A stretch of 64,000 nucleotides of DNA from Nothophaeocryptopus gaeumannii (lineage: Eukaryota > Ascomycota > Dothideomycetes > Mycosphaerellales > Mycosphaerellaceae), in contig JASISA010000027.1 of NCBI GenBank assembly GCA_031771865.1, positions 1,922,001-1,986,000 of the forward strand, read 5' to 3'. How positions within the stretch are numbered: position 1 is the stretch's first letter; the number at the start of each line of letters is the position of its first letter. Below, piece after piece: positions 1-8,201 of the stretch. Both the position numbers and the translations under genes were made by a program. The notes under the pieces were generated by a model. That model ran no database searches. It had not been told where the DNA came from and saw only the letters and a list, made by a program, of their open reading frames with translations.

Positions 1-148
1 CTCGCGACATATCGCTATGTGAAGAGCCGCCTCAGGGAAGACGTCCGGAAAGCGAGACTGGCCCCAGAACGCGCCGCCAGCTGTTTGACATCCTCTCCGA
101 CACTTTGGACGTTTCATAAAGGTCGAGAAATCTTCAGGAAAAGCGCCT

Positions 149-598
149 TCAATCCAGATCCATAGGGTCATCAGCAACCTCAACATCCGACACCCCATCC
201 TCATCAACATCCATCGGATCCCACGTCGGGTCCCTCTCCTCCGGACTCAGCAACGTCGCCTGAAAGCACTTCTGCAAAACCTCATTATCGGCATCGAACG
301 GACACCACTCCCTCAAAACTTTCAGCACAGCCGGTCCAGTCCGCTTCCTCGCCTCGAACCTCTCAACTTTCTGAGAAAGAAGTTGATCGTAATCCGAATA
401 AGCGTGGCGAACGTGTGCGACTACGATAGAAGTGTATCGTTTCGCGTTGGAGAGCTTGGAGAGGGAGAGGTTGTAGGTGTAGTTTTTGGAGATTGTGATG
501 TCGAGGATGCGTTCGAGTGCTGGGCCAGGGACGCGAGGGAAGAGGTCTGATATGGGCCCGCGGTTCCATTCGCGTTTCTTGGCCGTATCTTGGTCCAT
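149..598 (-). CDS. Small DUF2293-domain protein
   Basis: A 149-residue protein read as a single exon with a true ATG. Residues about 15-100 carry the pattern of fungal DUF2293 proteins: an LFPRVP motif, then a segment ending in VAHVRHAYSDYDQLL, then a conserved REW tryptophan. The last 35 residues are acidic (repeated DPMD and VDED). The same pattern (LFPKIP, ARIRHTYTDYDRLL, IEWR) occurs in the larger protein at 35736-38175, so the two are members of one domain family. No biochemical function is established for the domain. This copy holds little beyond the core, lacking the long N-terminal and proline/glutamine-rich C-terminal parts of the larger one. An additional exon upstream cannot be excluded. 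Confidence 0.7.
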   Translation of the reverse strand: MDQDTAKKREWNRGPISDLFPRVPGPALERILDITISKNYTYNLSLSKLSNAKRYTSIVVAHVRHAYSDYDQLLSQKVERFEARKRTGPAVLKVLREWCPFDADNEVLQKCFQATLLSPEERDPTWDPMDVDEDGVSDVEVADDPMDLD

Positions 599-1009
599 GT
601 TTCTGCTTGGGAAATTGGGACATTTGGGAGGGGTTGACGCGTGAGAAGCGCGGTCGTTGATTGAAATCTAGAGAGGCGCGTTGGGTCGTCACTTCTGGCG
701 CGGGGCCGAAGTTCCGGCGCGCCCTCTGCCTTGTGCTTGCCTACTATTCACTTCTTGCATGTATGGAAAGCGAACGACAGCAGAGCGAAAAAGCGTTCTG
801 GAGGCATTGGATGCATACAGATATAAATGTACAGATACTCATCTAGACAGCTTGGTCGCCAAGCAGGCTCTTGCGCCGAGTCACAATTCTCCGTTACAGA
901 TGTCTTCGTCCCGCATTCTGATTCACGCTCTCGGACTCCCTTTCACTATGCCATGTCGTCTCTCAACTTCCAATGTTTCTTGCTCTTAGTCCTTCTGGTC
1001 AAAGTCGTT
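599..1009. other. Intergenic, no gene seen
   Basis: Region between the start of the DUF2293 gene and the 3' end of the serine-rich protein gene, both on the minus strand. It contains only short overlapping open frames without protein-like composition. It should hold the promoter of the DUF2293 gene. Confidence 0.4.
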
Positions 1010-1445
1010 TTATAGCATAGCAGCTACGGCTAGCGCTCCAGCGCCAACAACCACAGATCCGAGCAAAGAGTATTCTGCTCGTATTTATCAGCACTACTCC
1101 TTCCCCCAATTGGACAATGAGTTGTCTTCTCTACTTACCAACTCGTCCAGCATCACTCGACGATCCAGTCCCTCCACTCGTCCCTCCACCAGCATCACCG
1201 CTTCCACTCGATCCAGAAGTATTGTTCGTGTACCCTTTTGTTCCAGTGGCCTCACTTCCTGATGCCGTGGAGCTCATACTTGAGCTCATAGAACGCGATG
1301 CGCTGGATGCGCTAGATGCGAGAGATGAGGATGCGGCGGCGGATGAGGCGGAAGCAGAGGCTGTGTTAGATGTTTGGGATGCTGAGAGCGATGCTTGTGC
1401 GGATGCGAGCGCCAGAAGGGCGCTGATGGGGAGGAGCAGCTGCAT
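1010..1445 (-). CDS. Serine-rich, predicted GPI-anchored secreted protein
   Basis: Two exons, 1139-1445 and 1010-1074, joined across a 64-nt intron (donor GTAAGT, acceptor CAG), give 123 residues. I chose the ATG at 1445 because it places a clean signal peptide first (MQLLLPISALLALASAQA). The middle is a low-complexity Ser/Ala/Thr/Gly stretch typical of O-mannosylated wall proteins. The second exon ends in a hydrophobic tail, VVVGAGALAVAAML, followed directly by the stop. Signal peptide, Ser/Thr-rich spacer and C-terminal hydrophobic tail together are the layout of fungal GPI-anchored surface proteins. No catalytic domain is visible. If the intron is retained, translation stops two codons past the exon boundary and the anchor signal is lost. 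Confidence 0.7.
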
Positions 1446-2898
1446 CGTTGCGGTTTTGTCTGTTTTCAATTCATTCAGAAGTCGGGTACCGAGAAGACAG
1501 AAGAGCCTACATGTTAGTTATATTAATCCTACCGCACATATAATCCTTCTACATCATCATCTCCATCCATATTGAATATCACCGAGCACGCGGCAGCTCG
1601 CGGAGCGCATTCCGACCTTTGACAGACCAAAGGCAGAGGCACGTTGGTTCAGAGCCGTCTAGCAGTGGTTCGAAGGCAAAAGAGAGAGCGGCAGAGGCAT
1701 GGCATCCTCCAGCGATCCTGCAGTGACGTCCTGCATATCTGTGATGATTGCCAGGATGGAAATGGTCGGTGTTGAGTGGGATGCGTGTTGGATGGTGCCG
1801 TTGTGCCGAGCGGGAGAGGGAGAGGAAGAGCGGGAGATCGACAAAGAAGTCCCGTCTGAGGCACAGATCAACTTCATGTGCTCTTCATCAAGACATCAAT
1901 AGCACTCGAGGATTTGAGAGTATGTCGCAAAATATCACGAACGAGAAACTCCTGATGAAGAGCCCCAGACCATGCATGGGAGCGCAGAGTTCTGCCTATT
2001 GGCGACGCGTACATGGCCGCTAACTCATGTCCGCATGCACAACAGAACGCCGTGTCACGATCGTAACGAAAGCGAACTCCACAAACCGACACATATCTTG
2101 AGCAGATTGGCCGCATCTCGCAGGGCACTAGTTCATGTCCTCGGATGACCTCAAAAGCCTGTGTAACAAGAAGATCAATGGCAAGTTGATTGGCCTTTTG
2201 ATAGCGGCAGCTAACGGATGTGCAAAGAGGCCGCTCGATCACTCCTGACTCGCTGGTCGCGCAACATCCTCACCAAGCTCTTGCATGTGGCATGTGGATT
2301 TCATGACCTGACTGAGATCGTCTGATAATCGATTCTCTGGCCTTTTTGGTTCAACTGGAAGCCCTATCATACTGAGCATCCAACGCTGGCTCAGCATCCT
2401 CCCAAGACTTCTCAAGAATTTCACAAACCCAGTCTCATCAAGCAGCCATGCTTGAATCACAAGACATCGTCTTAACGATCGGAGATGAGGCGACCTCTAC
2501 TCTTAACAATTAGCTCAAGAAGAGGCAAACTGGTGTCATGAACGGAAAGATCCATCGTTCGCTGTCAGGAATTCTTTGAAGGGCCACGCCCGGCTCAGCT
2601 TGGGTATTCACAATCGCTCCTCAACTCTCGTACTGCTTTCTCGACAGATCATGTCTGCACTCGTATTCAGGAACGCTGGCACCTCTGACAAGCTTAGAGC
2701 AGCAGTGATACGTTCGAGTAGATGTCGCTGTCTCGAATGAACGGGGTCAACAACTGCTTGAGCATAACGGTACGAATTGAAGCTGATGAATGCTTCCAGC
2801 TCATAGATCGCCGTTACGGTGCAAAAAGTCATGTCGACCCGAAAACTTCATCGATGATTTTGAAAGCATTCGAAAGCCAAAAGGAAGGCTCATTCAAG
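1446..2898. other. Long region without a supportable gene
   Basis: Several minus-strand open stretches (about 1874-2242, 2239-2460 and 2608-2832) read like protein. Only the last begins with ATG, and I could not join them with convincing splice sites or recognise a family. They may be exons of an unknown gene, a decayed gene, or chance. Nothing else was seen. Confidence 0.25.
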
Positions 2899-3037
2899 TG
2901 CGCGCGCCCGGAATTGAACCGGGGGCCCGTCGAGTTTCCATATGATGGCAACGACGGATTTTACTTTCAATGGTGTTAATGGATATTCGAGGTAGAAGAG
3001 AGTGTGAGGTGTGACGAACCCACTAAACCACACGCGC
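2899..3037 (-). tRNA. tRNA-Gly(GCC) with two insertions
   Basis: Read from 3037 down, the gene gives a 7-bp acceptor stem (3037-3031 with 2906-2900, one T-G pair). It has a perfect A box (TGGTTTAGTGG), a perfect B box (GGTTCAATTCC), a 5-bp T stem and a 5-bp anticodon stem (2956-2952 with 2932-2928). The anticodon is GCC at 2949-2947. Removing two inserts leaves a 71-nt tRNA that follows yeast tRNA-Gly(GCC), as I remember it, arm by arm. Insert 1 is 12 nt (2934-2945), just after position 37, the normal eukaryotic tRNA intron site. Insert 2 is 56 nt (2964-3019, ambiguous by one base) in the D-loop right after the GG pair. No tRNA position is lost and all stems pair, which argues against a decayed copy, though a pseudogene is not excluded. 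Confidence 0.85.
2964..3019 (-). other. Candidate D-loop intron in tRNA-Gly
   Basis: Fifty-six bases sit between the D-loop GG and the following TA of the tRNA. On the tRNA strand the insert starts GTTCGT and ends GAAAG, so its ends read GT...AG, with CATTAAC about 17 nt before the end. It also moves the A and B boxes apart. Cleavage at these ends is inferred from alignment to the canonical tRNA, not shown. Confidence 0.65.
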
Positions 3038-3535
3038 TGTCGTTCTTGCTCATTGGATGAGGAAGTACAGAAGCAACGTCAATATAGAAAGTCACAAAAT
3101 ATACGGGGAGCTCAGAAAGTCTAGGTGGTCATGCCTGGTCACTCACTTACATGCCAAGATTTTCGCACCTGCCCTTTTCGACTTCTTTCGCGACAACACT
3201 TGCTAAACCTCAGAAAACCTCAGAAAACCTCAACAATTACAGCATTTTGCTGCGTCTACAGACCGAATTGATGTACCGAAAAGAAAAGCCGGCTAATTAG
3301 CAGACATACCCCGGTCGACCGAAGCTTGCGTCTCCACTCCAACAACATCGTACATCAACCTAGTGGACCACCTTCTAAGCATCATCAACAACAAAAGTAC
3401 TTTGCTGCAGCAATCATGCTCCTCCAGAAATTCTGCGGGAACTGTTGTGTCACCTAGGGATTGCCTCTTTAAACAATATAAGTATCTCGTTCCCTCCCAA
3501 ACTCAAATACACTTGACACAAACTCAATCCTCACA
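3038..3535. other. Intergenic with short tandem repeat
   Basis: Upstream region of the monooxygenase gene. A 10-bp unit (CTCAGAAAAC) is repeated almost three times at about 3205-3232. No coding sequence seen. Confidence 0.5.
3474..3483 (+). promoter_or_regulatory. Possible TATA element of the FAD monooxygenase gene
   Basis: The run AATATAAGTA lies about 55-60 bp before the ATG at 3536, in an otherwise C-rich leader. It resembles a TATA box. Many fungal promoters lack one, so this is only a candidate. Confidence 0.3.
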
Positions 3536-5356
3536 ATGGCACAACCCAATGGCGACACCCCTCCAAACACTCCAATCGAAACCAGCTTCCTAATAGTCGG
3601 AGCTGGACCAGCAGGCGCCTCCCTAGCCTCCTTCCTGTCGTCCTACAACCTCTCGGGAATCATCATCGCCTCCGCCCCAGGAACAGCAAAAGAACCCCGC
3701 GCACACATAACCAATCCAGCCGCCTTGGAATGCCTCCGCGATATAGGTCTCGAAGAAGAAGCCGTCCGAAATGCCACCCCCGGAGACAACATGGCCCATA
3801 CCCGATGGTGTCGTTCAATGACAGGGGAAGAGTTTGGGAGGATTTATTCATGGGGCAATCAACCGGATCGGAAAGGGGATTATGAAGGGGCGAGTCCGTG
3901 TCGACATGTGGATTTACCGCAGACGTTGTTGGAGCCGATTTTGGTGCAGAATGCTGTTAATAATGGTTGGAAGGTTAGGTGGGATTCGAGTTTTGTAGCA
4001 TTCGAACAGCCTGAAGGACCTGATGGACCTATCATTTCGACGGTCAAGGACAATCTTACTGGACAGACATGGACGATTCGATCGAAGTATCTCTTTGGAG
4101 CCGATGGAGCGCGAAGTCAAGTCATGAGACAACTAGATCTGCCTTTGAAGAAATTGCCTGGTCAGGGTTTGGCGTTGAATATTCTGGTTGAAGCGGATCT
4201 GGAGAAAGATATGAAGACGCGAACAGGAAACTTGCATTGGGTGTTCACGCCAGAGATTGAACATCCACCTTGGGGATGGTCGGTTCTTGTGAGGATGGTC
4301 AAGCCATGGCATCAATGGATGTTCATCGTCTTTCCCGAACCCGGCTTCTCAGACTTTTCCGTCCAACCCACGCACGCCGAATACACCAAGCGCATCCAAG
4401 AAATCATCGGTGATTCCTCAATTCCTATCAAAATCCTCGATGCATCCAAATGGTTCGTCAACGAGACCGTTGCGGAAACCTACTCCTCTCCTGCCAACAA
4501 CAGAATCTTCTGCTTAGGCGATGCAGTCCATCGACATCCACCGTTCAACGGCCTCGGCTCCAATACCTGCGTCCAAGATGCCTGGAACTTAGCCTGGAAA
4601 ATCGCCTACGTCGAAGATGGGCTAGCTGATCCATCTCTCTTGTCATCTTACACCCTCGAGCGCCAACCCATCGGTGCAGGCGTAATCCAACGCGCAAACC
4701 AAGGTCTCCGTGATCATCTTCCGGTCTGGGATGCCCTCGGTGTTCTACCAAAAGAAGTCGAAGAACGAAAAAGACAACACGGTGAGCTTTCTGCGCCTAC
4801 GTCTGAAGGCCGCGCGAGGAGGAAGAGATTGAATGAGGCGATTGCGTATACGACGCATGAATTTGGAGGGATCGGGATTGAAATGAATCAGAGGTATGAG
4901 TCGGCTGCGATCTTTTCCGAGGATCAGAAGGTCGCACCGCCAGAACATATGGGGAATAAGGTGCTGGACCATCAGATTTCGACGTTTCCTGGTTCGAGGT
5001 TGCCTCACTCTTGGCTGAACAAGAAGTGTCCCGCGTCTGCGCCAATCAGCACGATCGATCTAGCAGGCCATGGTGCTTTCTGCTTACTGACCGGCGTCGG
5101 CGGCGACGCGTGGAAGAAGGCGGCGCATGAGGCCACGAGGTATATCGGGGTTATTGTGAATGCTTATTCGATCGGTTGGAACCAAGACTGGGAAGACGTC
5201 TATGGTGACTGGGAGAGAAAGAGAGAGATCGAAGAAGATGGATGTCTGCTGTTGAGACCAGACAGGACCATCTGTTGGAGAAGTCATGAGATGAAGCCAG
5301 ATGCCAGTGCGGCGCTGCTCAAAGTCTTGAAGATCGTCTTGGGCCGAGTGAGATAG
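3536..5356 (+). CDS. FAD-dependent aromatic monooxygenase (phenol 2-monooxygenase-like)
   Basis: A single exon of 606 residues, close to the usual length of this family. Residues 20-30 (IVGAGPAGASL) are the GxGxxG dinucleotide-binding motif. A DG motif (FGADGARSQV) and the second FAD motif (RIFCLGDAVHRHPP, near residue 327) follow in the expected order. These define class A flavoprotein hydroxylases, which use NAD(P)H and O2 to hydroxylate phenolic rings. The last 170 residues fit the thioredoxin-like domain of phenol hydroxylases. No signal peptide is visible, so it is likely cytosolic. The ATG at 3536 has a good context (ACAATGG). Substrate cannot be told from sequence. The Nudix gene on the other strand ends 126 bp downstream, tail to tail; no biosynthetic cluster surrounds it. 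Confidence 0.88.
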   Translation: MAQPNGDTPPNTPIETSFLIVGAGPAGASLASFLSSYNLSGIIIASAPGTAKEPRAHITNPAALECLRDIGLEEEAVRNATPGDNMAHTRWCRSMTGEEFGRIYSWGNQPDRKGDYEGASPCRHVDLPQTLLEPILVQNAVNNGWKVRWDSSFVAFEQPEGPDGPIISTVKDNLTGQTWTIRSKYLFGADGARSQVMRQLDLPLKKLPGQGLALNILVEADLEKDMKTRTGNLHWVFTPEIEHPPWGWSVLVRMVKPWHQWMFIVFPEPGFSDFSVQPTHAEYTKRIQEIIGDSSIPIKILDASKWFVNETVAETYSSPANNRIFCLGDAVHRHPPFNGLGSNTCVQDAWNLAWKIAYVEDGLADPSLLSSYTLERQPIGAGVIQRANQGLRDHLPVWDALGVLPKEVEERKRQHGELSAPTSEGRARRKRLNEAIAYTTHEFGGIGIEMNQRYESAAIFSEDQKVAPPEHMGNKVLDHQISTFPGSRLPHSWLNKKCPASAPISTIDLAGHGAFCLLTGVGGDAWKKAAHEATRYIGVIVNAYSIGWNQDWEDVYGDWERKREIEEDGCLLLRPDRTICWRSHEMKPDASAALLKVLKIVLGRVR

Positions 5357-5482
5357 AAACTAGACGTTGGAGATGGCGACCATTTGGTGGTGGTCGAATG
5401 GTCTTAGACGGCTTTGTTGAATCATGCCCACCTGAGGTGCAGCATCGAGCTTGACTGCGCCCTCCTCTCCTGGTTGGAGCAT

Positions 5483-6049
5483 TCAGGTTCCTTTGAATTC
5501 CTCAAGCCCCATGAGCACTGTGCTTTCAACGTCTGCACTGGTGAATACCAAATTCACATCACCCACCTTCTTTGCCTTGACCTCATCTGCGGTGGCCCAG
5601 ACGAAACGCTGATGCTCCTTAGGATCAAGTCTCACTGTTGGCGGAGATCCACTGGTAGCCTTCACTGCCACGGCGAAAGTGAACTGACAAACCTGGTCCC
5701 CGCGTCTAAGAGTGAAGTATCGCGGGATCCCAAGCAATCCACGAATTTTCGCGGCTTCGAGACCAGCCTCTTCCCACAACTCCCGAGCGGCGGCGTGCAA
5801 GATGGTCTGATCTTCGTTGTCGCAAGCGCCGCCTGGCAACTCCCATTTGTTGGGCATTGAGTCGCTGGCTGCTCGCTGAATGAGGAGGACTTTTGGAATT
5901 GACGTGTCTGCTGTGTCCAGCACGAGCGCGGCTGTCGACAGCAGTCTGAAGGAGACGCCGGGGTGAGCGGCGAAGTAGGCAGCCTTAGATACGGCGAAGA
6001 CTGCGACTGAGGAGTCATAGTCGAAGTCGTAGGCCGGGCGAGAGGCCAT
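5483..6049 (-). CDS. Nudix hydrolase
   Basis: A 188-residue single-exon protein. It carries a Nudix box beginning at WELPGG and ending AARELWEEAGL; the REL-EE-GL core that binds the metal is intact. The loop between GG and RE is one residue longer than the textbook signature, as I recall for some other fungal Nudix proteins. Nudix enzymes hydrolyse a nucleoside diphosphate linked to another group. The substrate cannot be assigned here. A beta-rich N-terminal part (VSFRLLSTAALVLD) precedes the box. No targeting signal seen. The ATG at 6049 is divergent from the threonine aldolase start at 6448, so they may share a promoter region. Confidence 0.88.
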   Translation of the reverse strand: MASRPAYDFDYDSSVAVFAVSKAAYFAAHPGVSFRLLSTAALVLDTADTSIPKVLLIQRAASDSMPNKWELPGGACDNEDQTILHAAARELWEEAGLEAAKIRGLLGIPRYFTLRRGDQVCQFTFAVAVKATSGSPPTVRLDPKEHQRFVWATADEVKAKKVGDVNLVFTSADVESTVLMGLEEFKGT

Positions 6050-6447
6050 GGTCCTGGGGATTGTTTATCGTGACATGGACATGGTATGGAGGATGTTGTG
6101 ATGTCGAACTGTTTGGTAGGAAGTGTCGCCCGGCCCGGTGACATCCTCGCCGGCGTCCGGAGCACATTCGGGCAGGTGCGGCATAGAACTAATCACCTCC
6201 AACATGGGAATTCCTCCGGTGACTCTCAAAGGCAATTCAACAGATTCCATTGAGTCCATTGGCAGGCTCTGCGTACCATGCGACTGTACCCATGTTACCA
6301 AGCTCGCCGTCCGTCCTACTGCGAAGGATAAGTACATCACCCATAGATAAGGCGCCTTTGTACTTCAATAAGTCTTTTTCTACTGTCCTACCACCAGCTC
6401 TTACTCCTTATCGACCTCTTACTACGATACGACGGAGGCAGAGCAGT
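6050..6447. other. Divergent promoter region; possible N-terminal extension of the aldolase
   Basis: Lies between two divergent starts (Nudix hydrolase and threonine aldolase). An open frame runs in phase from an ATG at 6292 into the aldolase start at 6448, adding 52 residues rich in Ser, Pro, Arg and Leu and poor in acidic residues. It could be a targeting presequence used by a longer transcript. Confidence 0.4.
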
Positions 6448-7703
6448 ATGGCCGCCAAGCAACAGGACGGCCACGCCAATGGCGTCAACGGAGCCAACGG
6501 CACTGGCAAGATCAACCACTGGGCCGCTCCAGGTCCAACAGCCTTCGACTTTCGCAGTAAGACCATACATCGACAATGACCTTTCTAGAGAACTGCGCCC
6601 ATGCTGATGGGAATCCCTCAGGCGACACGATAACAACCCCCAACGCCCGCATGCTCTCCGCCATAGCGGACTCCACCCTCGGCGACGACGTCTTCCAAGA
6701 AGACCTCACAACCAACTCCCTCGAACAACTCATCACCTCGATAACAGGCAAAGAATCTGCTCTCTATGTTCTCTCCGGTACCATGGGAAACCAAGTAGCC
6801 ATCCGCACACATCTCGGCGGCCCACCACACTCCGTCGTGGCAGACCACCGAGCCCACATAATCGAATGGGAGGCCGGAGGAGTCGCGAGTCTATGTGGAG
6901 CTATGTGCAAGGGAGTCATACCGAGTAATGGGAAGTACTTGGTGCTTGAGGATGTGAAGAAGGCGGTGGACTTGAGGGATGATATACATGGGTGTCCGAC
7001 GAAGTTGATTTCGTTGGAGAATACGTTGGGAGGAGTAATTCATCCTCTGGATGAGATTCGACGGATCTCGACTTGGGCGCATGAACATGGGATCCTGATG
7101 CACTTGGACGGAGCACGACTCTGGGAGGCCGTTGCCGCAGGAGCAGCAAGTCTGAAAGAATACTGTGCGGAGTTCGACAGTGTCAGCCTGTGCTTTTCGA
7201 AAGGATTGGGAGCACCTATCGGATCCATGATCGTCGGCACGAAAGCTTTCCGCGAACGAGCTCGATGGATCCGAAAATCGATTGGAGGTGGCATTCGACA
7301 AGCAGGTGTCATAACCGCGGCCGCCAAGGTAGCTGTCGAAGACACCTTTCTCGGCGGAAAACTCCAAGCCTGTCACGACCGAGCGAGACAGATTGCTCAG
7401 CTGTGGAAGAACTATGGCGGCAAGACGTCTCACGCTGTGGAAACGAACATGGTCTGGCTCGATGTTGAAGCTGCTGGCCTCACCGTCGACAAGTTCATCG
7501 AGCTGGGCCAGAAAGCCGGACTACGATTACTGGGAGGAAGATTAGTAGTCCACTACCAAATCGGCGACGAAGCGATCCAGAGACTGGACAGTTTGTTCCA
7601 GGCGATCTTCCGAGGCAAAGAGTTGCATGTTGTGGTGGAATACTCGCCTGATGCGATGAAGAGTGCGGTGCGTTTTGAGGCTTTTTATCAGCTAGGAAGA
7701 TGA
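6448..7703 (+). CDS. GLY1: L-threonine aldolase (PLP-dependent)
   Basis: Exons 6448-6556 and 6622-7703 give 396 residues. The 65-nt intron (GTAAGA...CTCAG) splits the family signature DFRSDTITTP, which is restored exactly by the join; that fixes both splice sites. Threonine aldolase cleaves L-threonine or allo-threonine to glycine and acetaldehyde, supplying glycine. The PLP lysine is K230 in LCFSKGLGAPIGS, and HLDGARLWEA carries the aspartate/arginine that hold the cofactor. The start at 6448 begins with a polar tail (MAAKQQDGHANG) before the fold. An in-frame ATG at 6292 would add a possible mitochondrial presequence. Confidence 0.92.
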
Positions 7704-8201
7704 GCAGGACCACTGGCAGCAGTGTGCATACTGACTTGACTTTCTCATCTAACCCTCGAGAGGATAGAGAAAAGTCGATGGCTAATTGATCATACTTTAG
7801 GGCATTCACGGCCATACCTATGGCTAGCGCTGCTTCTTTACTTTCTTCCGAGAGAAAGCAAGTCGTTCCGGTCGACTTCGCCCCTCCCGCCGATGATCCG
7901 AGAACCCTTGCCGGATGCGAGCAGGACACCGATCGATTCGATAGCTCTCATCCGCGTAGAGAGCAGGATACAGACTGCTCGCATGCGAGACAGAACTCGA
8001 ACTTAGCGACCGATCGACAGCCAAGGCATAATAACATCCAAGACTGACGCCAGCATGAAGATAAGGTAGCGGCGGTTGTGAAGGGAGTAAAGGCAATGGC
8101 CATCAACGGAATGATCAACAAATCGCAAATGCTTGGATGGGTATCTCAACCGCCTAGCGACTCAAACTATGCACGACATCCACATTCTCACTCTGAACTG
8201 A
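7704..8201. other. Intergenic between convergent genes
   Basis: Holds the 3' ends of threonine aldolase (plus strand) and dynein intermediate chain (minus strand). Short open frames here have no recognisable composition. Nothing else seen. Confidence 0.4.

Noticed and set aside
2999..3011. Reading the tRNA at 2899-3037 as tRNA-Val(CAC) from the CTCACAC run
   Set aside because: The CTCACAC run lies in the D-loop insert and has no pairing partner for an anticodon stem; the Gly(GCC) arrangement pairs every arm.
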